Source: Lutibacter sp. (GTDB lineage Bacteria > Bacteroidota > Bacteroidia > Flavobacteriales > Flavobacteriaceae). From it: DNA of 64,000 bases. Numbering within the stretch: the stretch's first letter is position 1; the number at the start of each line of letters is the position of its first letter. The notes under the pieces are model-generated. The model saw only the letters and a program-made list of their open reading frames with translations. It had not been told where the DNA came from and searched no databases. Location of the stretch: positions 124,001 through 188,000 of the forward strand of contig NZ_JAEINV010000005.1 in the NCBI RefSeq assembly GCF_016342705.1. Direction: 5' to 3'. A program made the translations under genes and the position numbers. Below, in pieces: positions 44,901-53,940 of the stretch.

Positions 44901-46120
44901 TCGGCATCATTTGGTTTTGCAAGCTCTGTAATATTTGTAAAAGCATTTGATGTGGCATAAATATGAGGCCCAGCTGTTGTAGTACCTTGTGTTAATGCGT
45001 ACATTTTATTGGCATTTGTTTTGGAGACTGCCAACTCCACTCTATTAGAATTAGATAAAGTTCGCACTAAAGTCCAAGATATTCCATCATTAGATTTTAA
45101 AACAGCTCCTCCTCCATTATTAGAAGTTCCTGGTCTTCCAATAGTACCCATCCACAAAGTATTATTGGGTGAAATTTCAAAATCATTTGGTATATACTGA
45201 TAAGAACCACTTAAAGGAATATTAGGAGATTCAATTCTAGACCATGAAGCTCCTCCATCAGAGGATTTATACAAACCTGCATTCTGAAATCCGAGCCAAT
45301 TTGTTGGGTTTGCAGCATCTCCATAAACGTGTGTTCCTACTCCAATAAAAATATCTGTAGTTGCTCCTTTATCCCAGGCAACAATGTCATTAATATAATA
45401 AATTCCTGCAAAATCACTTCCAGAAGTTCCACCTCCTGCCAATTGAATTGTTAAATGAGTCCAAGTTGTTCCTCCGTCAATAGTTTTATAAACGCCATTT
45501 CCAACAGCAGCACCAAATGTATATTGTTCACCAGTTCCTATATACCAAGTCTTTTTATCAATATCATTCGGATCTACAGTAATACATGAAATATTCATAT
45601 TACTTGGCACACCCGATACAAGTGTCCAAGATGAATTTGCGTTGGTAATATCTTCATTTTTCCATAAACCTCCGCTTACACCACCTGCAAAAACACGTTT
45701 ATTTGATGCGTCAATTGGATCAAAAAGTACTACTCTGGTTCTTCCTCCTACATTGTTTGGCCCTCTATCAATCCATTCATTTCCTAAAGTTTCATCACCT
45801 GGAACTCTTCTAGACGTATTGTTTCTTTTATCTTGAATTTCAAAAATTTTAAAAGGTTCTGGTTTTCCTGTAGCAGGATTCATTGTTAACTCCCACTCTC
45901 TTTCATAATATTTATTTGGAGGAAGCTGCAGTGCTTTCCGCTCTGATTTGGAGAGTTTTAATGTTTTTTTAAAAGGACTATTTGCTAAAAAATTGGCGTG
46001 TTTTTCTCTTAACTCTAAAATAGTTAAAGAAGATTTTGTGCCTTCATTAAATATTAAAAGGTAAGTTAGTAATAAAAGAGATACTACTAATAATACTATG
46101 TAATACTTTTTATTATTCAT
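41957..46120 (-). CDS. Large secreted beta-propeller/P-domain protein with T9SS type A sorting signal
   Basis: A 1387-residue exported protein. In order: an N-terminal hydrophobic signal or anchor (residues 6-24); sortilin/BNR-type propeller repeats, many containing SSDGGASW-like Asp-box motifs (about 95-850); an Ig-like segment; a fibronectin-III-like domain (about 950-1040); a proprotein-convertase P-domain (about 1042-1182) with the usual SWSLEFCYAENI end; and a T9SS type A C-terminal domain (about 1310-1387) ending GVYIVRLTSDNAQGSKRILIK. No protease domain is seen despite the P-domain. It is probably a surface or extracellular adhesin or glycan-binding protein. Confidence 0.88.
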   Translation of the reverse strand: MNNKKYYIVLLVVSLLLLTYLLIFNEGTKSSLTILELREKHANFLANSPFKKTLKLSKSERKALQLPPNKYYEREWELTMNPATGKPEPFKIFEIQDKRNNTSRRVPGDETLGNEWIDRGPNNVGGRTRVVLFDPIDASNKRVFAGGVSGGLWKNEDITNANSSWTLVSGVPSNMNISCITVDPNDIDKKTWYIGTGEQYTFGAAVGNGVYKTIDGGTTWTHLTIQLAGGGTSGSDFAGIYYINDIVAWDKGATTDIFIGVGTHVYGDAANPTNWLGFQNAGLYKSSDGGASWSRIESPNIPLSGSYQYIPNDFEISPNNTLWMGTIGRPGTSNNGGGAVLKSNDGISWTLVRTLSNSNRVELAVSKTNANKMYALTQGTTTAGPHIYATSNAFTNITELAKPNDADNGIPANDFTRGQAFYDLVIEVDPTNDAVVYVGGIDLFRTSQGINTNLASEWVQISKWSNNENLNTLDCSYVHADQHAFTFRPEANNEAVIGCDGGVFYATSLSTAATNDVISSRNKDYNVTQFYYGGYGQNTSNELILAGAQDNGSQFINGASAGANASFDLYGGDGAYSTIDKDGNYMIASYVYGNHYYFSLPYLGTSYTIDNNDDEGDFINQAGLDHNLNIMYSNGTNGSVAINRYILGSSSSVKNKLTNSLLTSSPTAFKVSPFTTTSSTLLVGTENGKLFQITNANNVNLSLVKWKEITGSLFAGSISAIEFGETENDIFVTFHNYGVSSIWYSSNGGASWVNKEGNLPDMPVKSILQNPLAKNEVIVGTELGIWVSKNFNEANPTWISSYNGMRDVKVVDLDLRTDDHSILATTFGRGVFTGQFTNATNSTYTLSSTNSVVEVCNSSANAIFNFDYTALGGYSNSTNISVSGVPSGATSSLSASTFNSSDASFTLTINNIGAVTPGKYVITVTGIGGPTVSKELLLVVKSEVGNVSTTLPVDGANQISINSANLTWLADTQATSYDVVIASDAGFNTIIETTNTPNNYYTIGTILNLSTVYYWKVRAKNDCNIGVFSEIKRFITAANNNCDRAPDVKIANVPINDGETATSTINIANSFTISKVKVSVDITHTYIADFNIKLISPPTSNKEILLFDGSCGDTDGLEVTFDDEAASAIVCGSQPVTGIFTPIQALSGLNGIDALGNWTIEIYDAYSGDIGTLNSWSLEFCYAENIVNSTFTNSPLTVGTNSTYVLNQAETKAYSDGSTDFEQVFMLAELPTKGDIRLSNVALSLGETFNQNDIATGKITYVNSASANTTDQFKLDITNATSGFLPNQQVNITIDSSLGIDDQFFERTGTSIFPTVSDGQFFISSSQLTGKTKIEVFTISGQPIYKNSLNFAKGNIEPIEIFGVSSGVYIVRLTSDNAQGSKRILIK

Positions 46121-46159
46121 TATGGGGTTTCATATAGGTTTTTAATGATTTACTTTAAA

Positions 46160-47497
46160 TCATCCTTTTAATTTTTTATATAATTGTAAGGCATAACCAT
46201 CCGTTAAACTTGCTACAAAACCACAAATTGTTAATATTCTTAAATACATTGTTTTTTGGGGTTTTTGAATGCTTTCGGGTAATAAATTTAAAATTAATTT
46301 ATCGTAGTTAGTGACCTTATTCTCAAAGCTATTATTAATTGCTGTTAAAAATACATCTAACAAGGTAGCAATAATATTATATCCAACCAACTCTTTTTCA
46401 ATTACTTCTCTACTTTTATAAATTTTTTCAACACTTAATTTAATAATGTCATTTATTTGAGCTTCAAAAGCACATTTATCTAATAATGAATGTGGATATT
46501 CTCCTTTTAAAATAGCTTCTTCATTTGCTAAAAAAACATTAGATGCCTCTGTAATTAGTGTTCCAATTGCCAAAGCGCGCAAATAACTTAACCTATCTTT
46601 TTTAAATTCTAATTGATGATATTTTTTTGAATCAATAGAGTTTTTTACTAGTTTAATTAAATATTCTAAGGCATAATCTTCTTCAATTAAACCCAAATTA
46701 ATTCCATCTTCAAAATCAATAATTGTATAGCAAATATCATCTGCAGCTTCCACTAAATAAGCTAATGGATGTCTTCTAAATGAACTATTTTCATGGTTTC
46801 CTGAATGAATTAACCCTAATTCTTGAGCAACTTCCTTAAAATAAGGTATATCACTTTGAAATATTCCATATTTTTTATCGGCAATATGTGACGTTGGCTT
46901 TTTTGGTAATGATTCTTTTGGGTATTTTAAAAAAGCTCCCAAGGTTGCATAAGATAATCTTAATCCTCCTAGGCTTCCAGGTTTACTTTCGTTTAAAATT
47001 CTAAATCCATTGGCGTTTCCTTCAAAATCAATAATATCTTGCCATTCTTTTGCTGACAAATATTCCTTATATTTTATACCGTTTCCATTATTAAAATATT
47101 CTCCAATGGCCTTTTCTCCACTATGTCCAAAAGGTGGATTTCCTATATCATGCGCTAAAGCGGCTGTTGCGACAATTGCTCCAAAATCATTCATTTTAAA
47201 GCCTTCATCCGTTAAATTAGGATGCTTTAAAATCACTTTTTCACCAACTATTCTGCCTAGAGAACGCGCTACAACACTTACTTCTAAACTATGTGTTAAA
47301 CGCGTATGAACAAAATCTGTTTTAGACAATGGCACTACTTGCGTTTTATCTTGTAAACTTCTAAATGAATCTGAAAATATAATACGATCATAATCAACTT
47401 CAAAACCTAATCTAGTTTCATCTTGTTTACTTCTTAATCTTTTTTGAGTATCACCAAATCTTTTAAGCGACAACAATTGACTCCAATTCATTTTCAT
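46160..47497 (-). CDS. dgt: Deoxyguanosinetriphosphate triphosphohydrolase-like (HD domain) protein
   Basis: Hydrolyses dNTPs to nucleosides and triphosphate, balancing dNTP pools. The 445 residues have the HD metal motif: THSLEVSVVARSLG supplying the first His and ALAHDIGNPPFGHSGE the His-Asp pair, then EAADDICYTIIDFEDG with the fourth ligand. The N-terminus is normal for the family (SLKRFGD near the start, then RSKQDETRLGFEVDYDRII). Substrate range is not readable from sequence. It is alone between converging and diverging neighbours, with a TAATTTTG box about 80 bases upstream. Confidence 0.92.
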   Translation of the reverse strand: MKMNWSQLLSLKRFGDTQKRLRSKQDETRLGFEVDYDRIIFSDSFRSLQDKTQVVPLSKTDFVHTRLTHSLEVSVVARSLGRIVGEKVILKHPNLTDEGFKMNDFGAIVATAALAHDIGNPPFGHSGEKAIGEYFNNGNGIKYKEYLSAKEWQDIIDFEGNANGFRILNESKPGSLGGLRLSYATLGAFLKYPKESLPKKPTSHIADKKYGIFQSDIPYFKEVAQELGLIHSGNHENSSFRRHPLAYLVEAADDICYTIIDFEDGINLGLIEEDYALEYLIKLVKNSIDSKKYHQLEFKKDRLSYLRALAIGTLITEASNVFLANEEAILKGEYPHSLLDKCAFEAQINDIIKLSVEKIYKSREVIEKELVGYNIIATLLDVFLTAINNSFENKVTNYDKLILNLLPESIQKPQKTMYLRILTICGFVASLTDGYALQLYKKLKG

Positions 47498-47577
47498 TAT
47501 AAATAATTTGTTGCAATATACTCAATAAATTACGTTTACTACAACCACAATAATTTCAAATTTTTACATTAAAATTA

Positions 47578-47585
47578 CAAAATTA
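47578..47585 (-). promoter_or_regulatory. Candidate dgt promoter (-7 box)
   Basis: The minus strand reads TAATTTTG. The leader would be about 80 bases. There is no clear -33 TTG. Confidence 0.35.
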
Positions 47586-47652
47586 TAAGTTTTAAATAAC
47601 CTTTAATTAACACTGTATTTGTTTATTTGAGTATTAAATAATACAATTACTA

Positions 47653-48036
47653 ATGAAATATTTTGCACTGTTACTTACTTTTTTTTCAACTTTTTTAATT
47701 CACAGTCAATCCTTTAAAGTTGATTCATTTTTTTCTGAAACCCAACAAACTGGCACAATAAAAGGTGTTATTTTAGATAAAGAAAATAATAATGAACCAT
47801 TAGTTTTTGCAGAAATAATAGTAAAAAACTCTGCATATAAAATTGAAACTAAAATTGATGGCTCTTTTCAATTTAACTTAAAACCAGGTGTTTATAATTT
47901 AGAAGTGCGTTTTATAGGTTACAAAACCATTGAAATAAAAAATGTTGAAGTTACTTCAAATGCTGTTATCAACTTAAATCAATCACTAACTGCTTTAAAA
48001 GTTGATCCTTTAATTTCAATAGTAAGTTTACGCTAA
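47653..48036 (+). CDS. Stand-alone carboxypeptidase-regulatory-like domain protein
   Basis: A 127-residue exported protein: a signal peptide (residues 1-18, ending IHSQS) and one beta-sandwich domain of the CarboxypepD_reg type (GTIKGVILDKENNNEPLVFAEI, then IETKIDGSFQFNLKPGVYNLEV). It is the same domain that starts the TonB receptor 97 bases downstream, with the identical stretch FIGYKTIEI in both. It ends at the point where the receptor's plug domain would begin. It could be a functional small partner of the receptor or the remnant of a duplicated receptor gene; the intact frame and signal favour function. Confidence 0.75.
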   Translation: MKYFALLLTFFSTFLIHSQSFKVDSFFSETQQTGTIKGVILDKENNNEPLVFAEIIVKNSAYKIETKIDGSFQFNLKPGVYNLEVRFIGYKTIEIKNVEVTSNAVINLNQSLTALKVDPLISIVSLR

Positions 48037-48133
48037 CATTTAATTAACACTTTTATTAAGTTTTCATAATAACAACATAACCTTTCTTTTACGTAACACT
48101 TGTTCCTTTGTCTCAAGAAATTTTAAGACAAAA

Positions 48134-50905
48134 ATGAATAAAATTAGTACAATTATATTTTTACTTTTTAGCACATTGCTATTTAGTCAAAATAAAGGAA
48201 CGTTAAGCGGAACAGTATTAGACAAAGAATTTGAAAATGCAGCTTTACCATTTGCAAATGTATTTATTAAAGGTACCTCAATAGGTACTACAACAGATTT
48301 TGATGGAAAATATGAACTTAAAGCAGATGCTGGTATTTACACATTGGTATTTAGTTTTATAGGTTACAAAACTATTGAAATACCAAAAATACAAGTAAAG
48401 CAAGGCGAAAAAATCATTATAAATCAAATATTGAGTACCAGTGAAGGAGTTTCCTTAAGCGAAATACAAATTACAGGAAGTGTAAGTAAAGAATCTGAAA
48501 GTGCTTTGTTAACAGAACAACGGAAAGCAACCACCATTGAACAAAAAATTGGTGCCGAAGAATTAAACAGAAAAGGTGTTAGCGATGTAGCTGCTGCGTT
48601 AACAAAAACAACAGGAATATCAAAAGAAGAAGGCTCTGGCAATGTTTTTGTTCGTGGACTTGGTGATAGATATAATATTACAACCTTAAACGGCCTACCA
48701 TTACCATCAAATAATCCATCAAAAAAGAATATAGATCTAGGTATTTTCTCAACAGATATTGTTGAATTTATTGGGATTGATAAAACGTATGCAGTAAAAA
48801 ATTATGGAGATTTTTCAGGAGCAAACGTTAATATAGCTTCTAAAAATTACAAAGGAACAGGGTTCTTAGAAATTGGTGTTGGAACAGGTGCCAATTCTGA
48901 AGCTATTTCACAAAGTAACTTTTACCTAAATGATGGTCCAAATTATTCAGGATTCTACACAAAATCATATCCAAGTTTTCCATTAAGTAATTACAACTTT
49001 ACTACAAGTTGGGATAGAGAAAAGACAAATTCACCAATTAATGGAAGTGTTTCTATAAAAGGCGGAGAAAGTTTTAATATAGACGAAGATACAAGAGTAA
49101 ATATATTTGCTGTTGGATCTTTTGATAATGATTATTCCTATAAAGAAGGTGTTTCTCGCGGATCTGTAAACGTAGCTGGTGTAGCCAGAAAAAATTACGA
49201 TTTTACAAGCTATGCTTATGACACCAATACTACTTTAATGAGTAATATAGGCATTACACATAAAGATCAATCGTTAAAATATAATGGCTTATTTGTAAAC
49301 TCTACAAGTCAAAAGCAAGACGAATATTTTGGGACTGTTGATATTTTTGATTACGCTCCAGAAGGTGGTGCATTTTTACAAAGAGCAACTTTTGAAAAAA
49401 CGCAACTTATTGTTCATCAATTATTAGGGGAACATAAAATTACCGATGCATTAGATGTAAACTGGGCTGCATCCTACAATTTTGTTAAAAATGCTATACC
49501 AAACCGTAGGCAAAATATTTTAACTCCTGATAACTGGGACAATCCAGAGGGTACAAAATCATTTCAGCAAACAAATAACGCTTCAGATAATCATAGGTTT
49601 TATCAAGATTTAGAAGAAGAAGAAATTGCTGCCAATTTTTCAACTATATATAAATTTGGTAAAAATGAAACCGATGAATATAAAGGAAAATTAACTGTTG
49701 GTTATAGCGGCAGATTTAAAACAGTTGATTTTAAAGCAACACAATTTAACTTCAGAATTAATACCAGAGTTAATCAACCTTTTGTTGAAAATATTTACAA
49801 TTTAGATGCTTATTTTAATCAAGTCAACTTAAATGCTAATTTATTCAGTATTGAAACTTTTAGAGGAAATGTAAGTCAGGCAAATGCTTTAAATCCCCAA
49901 ACATTTGGAGGTCCTCAAAATATTCATGCCGGATATATTTCAGTTGAATATATTTTATCTCCAAAACTAACATTTGTTGCAGGTACAAGAGCCGAGCAAA
50001 TAAATCAAACCATAAATTGGAATACTTCTTTATCATCAGGTTCAAGTAAACTAGATGAATTGGAAATTTTACCAATGATTTCCTTAAAATATGAATTAAA
50101 TGATCAACAAAATTTAAAATTTGCTACAAGTAAATCGTATACATTACCTCAATATATTGAGCGTGCTTTATTTCAATTTGTTGGTGCAACCCAATCTTCT
50201 GTAGGTAATCCAAATTTATACGCATCAACAGATTACAACGCTGATGTTAAATGGGAATTCTTTCCAAAATCTAATGAAATTATTGCTTTAGGCGTTTTTG
50301 GAAAAACTATACAAAATCCAATAAATGAAGTAGTTATAAACTCTGCTTCTAATGATATTAGTTATGTAAACTCCGGAGATATTGCAACTGTTGTTGGTGC
50401 TGAGTTTGAAATTAGAAAAACCCTTTTAAACAACAATACAAAACTAACTGCAGGCTTTAATTCATCATATATGTACACCAACCAACAGTTAGATAAAGAA
50501 AAAGTTATAAATGAAACTTCGGCTTCTGGATATGGAATTAGTGTAGATTTTACAAATAAGGAAGATAAATTATCTGGTGCATCAGACCTTCTTTTAAACG
50601 CAGACATCAGCTTTGAAAGAGAATTTAACAATCAAAAAAGCTTACAAGCAACAATTGCATATAATTATTTTTCTGACAGAATATTTGCTTTAGGAACCGA
50701 AGGAAAAGGAAACTTGGTAGATCAAGGTTCTGGTTCACTAGATATTATTTTAAAATCAAAAATAAGTGAAAAACTTGGACTAAACATTTCTGCAAAAAAC
50801 ATTTTAAATCCATCAATAAAAAGAGTTCAAGAAACTCAAAATGTAATTGTTTCTTCCTTTAAAAAAGGAATGAATTTAAAACTATCTCTTTCATATAAAT
50901 TTTAA
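48134..50905 (+). CDS. TonB-dependent outer membrane receptor
   Basis: A 923-residue outer-membrane transporter. Domains: a signal peptide (1-18), a carboxypeptidase-like domain (about 22-110), a plug (about 130-240, with KTTGISKEEGSGNVFVRGLGD) and a beta-barrel ending in ...LKLSLSYKF with a C-terminal aromatic residue as Bacteroidota barrels require. It takes up an unknown ligand with TonB energy. There is no SusD-like gene, so it is not a standard glycan pair. The tandem-copy lipoprotein gene follows after 60 bases and is probably its surface-exposed partner. Confidence 0.93.
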   Translation: MNKISTIIFLLFSTLLFSQNKGTLSGTVLDKEFENAALPFANVFIKGTSIGTTTDFDGKYELKADAGIYTLVFSFIGYKTIEIPKIQVKQGEKIIINQILSTSEGVSLSEIQITGSVSKESESALLTEQRKATTIEQKIGAEELNRKGVSDVAAALTKTTGISKEEGSGNVFVRGLGDRYNITTLNGLPLPSNNPSKKNIDLGIFSTDIVEFIGIDKTYAVKNYGDFSGANVNIASKNYKGTGFLEIGVGTGANSEAISQSNFYLNDGPNYSGFYTKSYPSFPLSNYNFTTSWDREKTNSPINGSVSIKGGESFNIDEDTRVNIFAVGSFDNDYSYKEGVSRGSVNVAGVARKNYDFTSYAYDTNTTLMSNIGITHKDQSLKYNGLFVNSTSQKQDEYFGTVDIFDYAPEGGAFLQRATFEKTQLIVHQLLGEHKITDALDVNWAASYNFVKNAIPNRRQNILTPDNWDNPEGTKSFQQTNNASDNHRFYQDLEEEEIAANFSTIYKFGKNETDEYKGKLTVGYSGRFKTVDFKATQFNFRINTRVNQPFVENIYNLDAYFNQVNLNANLFSIETFRGNVSQANALNPQTFGGPQNIHAGYISVEYILSPKLTFVAGTRAEQINQTINWNTSLSSGSSKLDELEILPMISLKYELNDQQNLKFATSKSYTLPQYIERALFQFVGATQSSVGNPNLYASTDYNADVKWEFFPKSNEIIALGVFGKTIQNPINEVVINSASNDISYVNSGDIATVVGAEFEIRKTLLNNNTKLTAGFNSSYMYTNQQLDKEKVINETSASGYGISVDFTNKEDKLSGASDLLLNADISFEREFNNQKSLQATIAYNYFSDRIFALGTEGKGNLVDQGSGSLDIILKSKISEKLGLNISAKNILNPSIKRVQETQNVIVSSFKKGMNLKLSLSYKF

Positions 50906-50965
50906 TACATAAAAATACAATTAACATAAACAGTAATTAAATTTTACAAATCAATTAAAACACAA

Positions 50966-53185
50966 ATGATGAAAAAACAATTTTTAAAATTAATGATACT
51001 AATTGTCAGTGCTACTTTCGTAATTTCATGTGGAAGTGATGATAATACAGACCCAATTATGACTTGTGGAGATGGCATTCAAAATGGTGATGAAACCGGT
51101 ATTGATTGTGGTGGTTCAACTTGCGAACCTTGCGCAGCCAACACAACATTAGCAGGTGATGTAACCGAAAATGTAACTCTTAATGCAAATTTAATTTACA
51201 AACTAACAGCGGCTTATGTAGTTAGAGATGGTGGCTCATTAACAATTCCTGCAGGAACTGTTATTAAAGCAACTGGAGGTACTGCAGCTTATATTGCTGT
51301 TGCTCAAGGAGGAAAAATTTATATTAACGGAACTGCTGACAACCCTGTTGTTATGACATCAGGAGCTGATTCTCCTACTCCAGCAAACTGGGGAGGTTTA
51401 GTAGTTTGTGGTAAAGCACCTACAAATGTAGGAGCAACCGCAACTTCTGAAGTAGCCGATTTAACTTATGGAGGAACAGTTTCTAATGACAACTCTGGTT
51501 CAATAAGATATTTACGTTTAGAATATACTGGAGCCAATTTTACACCAGATAAAGAATTTAACGGTTTATCACTTTTTGGAGTTGGTTCTGGAACCGTTGT
51601 AGAGTACGTACAATCTTATGAAGGTAGTGATGATGGAATTGAATTTTTTGGAGGAACAGTTCAAGGTAAATACTTAGTATCCACAAATAGTCAAGATGAT
51701 GGAATTGATTTTGCTGATGGTTGGGCTGGTACTGGAGAAAACTGGTATATTTCTGGTGCAGCCAAAGCTGGTGTTGAAGGCTCAAACAATGGTGATAACG
51801 GTGATGCCACACCTGTAACCAATGCAACTTTAAGAAACATTACAGTTGTTGGTCCAGTAACAGAAGGTGCATTATATTTTAAAGAAGGTGGAGGGAACTT
51901 TAACATCGATAATTTTTATATTGCAAGTGTAGATTTAGGAGTAAAAGTAAAAAGCTCTGATGCTTCAGCCATCGCTAGAATTGATGCTGACAAATTGGTT
52001 ATGACTGACATTCAATTTGCATCTAACGCCACAGGATTTAAATATACTGATTACGCTGGAACAAATACAGATTTTATACAAGAAGGTATTGCAACTGGTG
52101 CTGGAAATGGTGCTGCTGCACCAAATTGGACAGCAGGTTGGACAAGAGGTTTAAGTAACAGTGGTGTAACTTCTGAAAATTTAGCCGGTGTTGTTACGGG
52201 TAATATTACTTTAAATGCAAGTATAGCGTACAAATTAACAAGTTCATTTGTTGTGAAAGATGGTGGCTCATTAACTATTCCTGCAGGAACAGTAATTAAA
52301 GCAACTGGAGGAACTTCTGCATATATTGCAGTAGCGCAAGGTGGTAAAATTTATGTAAACGGTACATCAACCAATCCGGTTATTATGACTTCAGGTGCAG
52401 CCACTCCAAATCCGGCTGATTGGGGTGGTTTAGTTGTTTGCGGTAAAGCGCCAACAAATGTTGGTTCTGTTGCTACTTCAGAAGTTGCCGATCTTACTTA
52501 CGGCGGAACCATAGCAACCGATAATTCAGGTTCTTTAAAATATTTAAGATTAGAATACACAGGTGCTAACTTTACACCAGATAAAGAATTTAATGGATTA
52601 TCCTTATTTGGAGTTGGATCTGGAACTACGGTTGAATATGTACAATCTTATGAAGGCAGTGATGATGGAATTGAGTTTTTTGGAGGAACTGTAAGTGGAA
52701 AATACTTAATATCAACAAACAGTCAAGATGATGGAATAGATTTTGCTGATGGCTGGGCTGGAACAGGTGAAAATTGGTACATTACTGGAGCTGCAAAAGC
52801 AGGTATTGAAGGTTCTAATAATGGTGATAATGGTGATGCTACACCAGTAACCGTTGCTTCACTAAAAAATATTACTGTAGTTGGTCCAGTTACAGAAGGA
52901 GCATTATACTTTAAGGAAGGCGGAGGAAATTTTACTGTTGATAATTTTTATGTTGATAGTGTAAATTTAGGTGTAAAAGTAAAAAGCACAGATGCAGCAG
53001 CTATTGCACGTATTGTAGCAGGTAAATTAGTGATGACAAATGTGCAATTTAAAAATAATACTACCGATTTTAAATTAACAGATTATGCTGGTTCTTCAGC
53101 ATTTATTTCCGAAGTTTCAACTGCAACTGGAGCGGGAAATAAATCTGATGTACCAAGTTGGGCTGCTGGTTGGGCTAAATTTTAA
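50966..53185 (+). CDS. Surface lipoprotein with Cys-rich linker and two tandem beta-helix-like copies
   Basis: A 739-residue lipoprotein. Signal with lipidation Cys22 (VISCGSDD), then a Cys-rich linker (Cys34, 48, 53, 56) with the NGDETGIDCGG pattern seen in many Bacteroidota surface proteins. Two copies of one unit follow, residues 62-405 and 406-739, each running from LAG-V-T to the motif ATGAGN...AGW. Each contains GGSLTIPAGTVIKATGG and FNGLSLFGVGSGT, with rung-like periodicity of a right-handed beta-helix. Such proteins are sometimes mislabelled multidrug transporter. There are no membrane segments. It is likely the ligand-binding partner of the TonB receptor upstream. Confidence 0.85.
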   Translation: MMKKQFLKLMILIVSATFVISCGSDDNTDPIMTCGDGIQNGDETGIDCGGSTCEPCAANTTLAGDVTENVTLNANLIYKLTAAYVVRDGGSLTIPAGTVIKATGGTAAYIAVAQGGKIYINGTADNPVVMTSGADSPTPANWGGLVVCGKAPTNVGATATSEVADLTYGGTVSNDNSGSIRYLRLEYTGANFTPDKEFNGLSLFGVGSGTVVEYVQSYEGSDDGIEFFGGTVQGKYLVSTNSQDDGIDFADGWAGTGENWYISGAAKAGVEGSNNGDNGDATPVTNATLRNITVVGPVTEGALYFKEGGGNFNIDNFYIASVDLGVKVKSSDASAIARIDADKLVMTDIQFASNATGFKYTDYAGTNTDFIQEGIATGAGNGAAAPNWTAGWTRGLSNSGVTSENLAGVVTGNITLNASIAYKLTSSFVVKDGGSLTIPAGTVIKATGGTSAYIAVAQGGKIYVNGTSTNPVIMTSGAATPNPADWGGLVVCGKAPTNVGSVATSEVADLTYGGTIATDNSGSLKYLRLEYTGANFTPDKEFNGLSLFGVGSGTTVEYVQSYEGSDDGIEFFGGTVSGKYLISTNSQDDGIDFADGWAGTGENWYITGAAKAGIEGSNNGDNGDATPVTVASLKNITVVGPVTEGALYFKEGGGNFTVDNFYVDSVNLGVKVKSTDAAAIARIVAGKLVMTNVQFKNNTTDFKLTDYAGSSAFISEVSTATGAGNKSDVPSWAAGWAKF
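51149..53182 (+). repeat. Tandem in-frame duplication, unit 1 032 bases
   Basis: Copy A 51149-52180 and copy B 52181-53182, aligned at an offset of 1032 bases (344 codons). Protein identity is high over long stretches while third positions have diverged, so the copies are old and kept under selection. Confidence 0.9.
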
Positions 53186-53200
53186 TTAACATTATAATTG

Positions 53201-53224
53201 AGTCGTCCTAAAATAAGTTGACGA
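53201..53224 (+). repeat. Possible insertion-sequence end remnant
   Basis: AGTCGTCCTAAAATAAGTTG followed by ACGA reminds me of the terminal sequence of flavobacterial IS3-type elements, and it contains a TCGTC / GACGA inverted repeat. No transposase or second end is present, so at most a fragment remains. Confidence 0.3.
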
Positions 53225-53243
53225 TTATTAATAAATTAAATTA

Positions 53244-53275
53244 AGCCAGTGAATTTGTTTTCACTGGCTCTTTTG
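53244..53275 (+). terminator. Terminator after the tandem lipoprotein gene
   Basis: A perfect stem, AGCCAGTGAA/TTCACTGGCT, followed by C and four T. Confidence 0.8.
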
Positions 53276-53411
53276 TTTCTACACTTTTACTTATTAGTAG
53301 GTTTAGTAGCAACACAAATTCACAAATAAAATCAAATCATATTAACTTTTTAGTTACTAAAAAAAATTCATTAAATTTGAACTTCATCATCCTCTTATTT
53401 AAGAACAATCA

Positions 53412-53924
53412 ATGAGAAAATTCACCTTGTTTTTATGTATTAGCATCATTTTTATTTCTTGTGAAAATAGCAAGGAAATTAGTTCTATTGCACCTATAAA
53501 TTGGGAAAAAAGAGCCGTAAATAACAAACTTAACGATTCTCTTCAGTTAGGTAAATCGTACTTATCTGTTTATTCTCAAATTTATAGTACTACAGAGCAT
53601 AGAACTCATAACCTAACAGTAACTGTAAGTATGCGAAATACCAATTTAAATGATTCAATTTATATTAATAAAGCCGCATATTATGATACTGAAGGAAACT
53701 TATTACGTACTTATTTTAACAAACCAATTTATTTAAAACCAATGGAAACTGTTGAAATTGTTATAGATGAATTAGACAAACAAGGTGGTACAGGCGCAAA
53801 TTTTATTTTTGATTGGGCAATTAAACAAGCTACAAATGAACCATTATTTGAGGGTATTATGATTTCAACTTCAGGGCAACAAGGGTTATCATTTACTACT
53901 GTTGGAAAAAAAATAACTCATTAA
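53412..53924 (+). CDS. DUF3124 lipoprotein
   Basis: A 170-residue exported protein: the signal ends IIFISC (lipidation Cys17). The mature domain (from about residue 50) shows SYLSVYSQIYSTTEHRTHNLTVTVSMRN, then AAYYDTEGNLLRTYF and the end motif IMISTSGQQGLSF, all typical of DUF3124. The function of this family is unknown. It stands alone, converging on the flavoprotein gene with 16 bases between the stops. Confidence 0.85.
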   Translation: MRKFTLFLCISIIFISCENSKEISSIAPINWEKRAVNNKLNDSLQLGKSYLSVYSQIYSTTEHRTHNLTVTVSMRNTNLNDSIYINKAAYYDTEGNLLRTYFNKPIYLKPMETVEIVIDELDKQGGTGANFIFDWAIKQATNEPLFEGIMISTSGQQGLSFTTVGKKITH

Positions 53925-53940
53925 AAAATCATGAGTCTTT

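Noticed and set aside
50966-53185. Multidrug transporter label for the tandem lipoprotein
   Set aside because: It has a lipobox and beta-helix periodicity, and no membrane segments.
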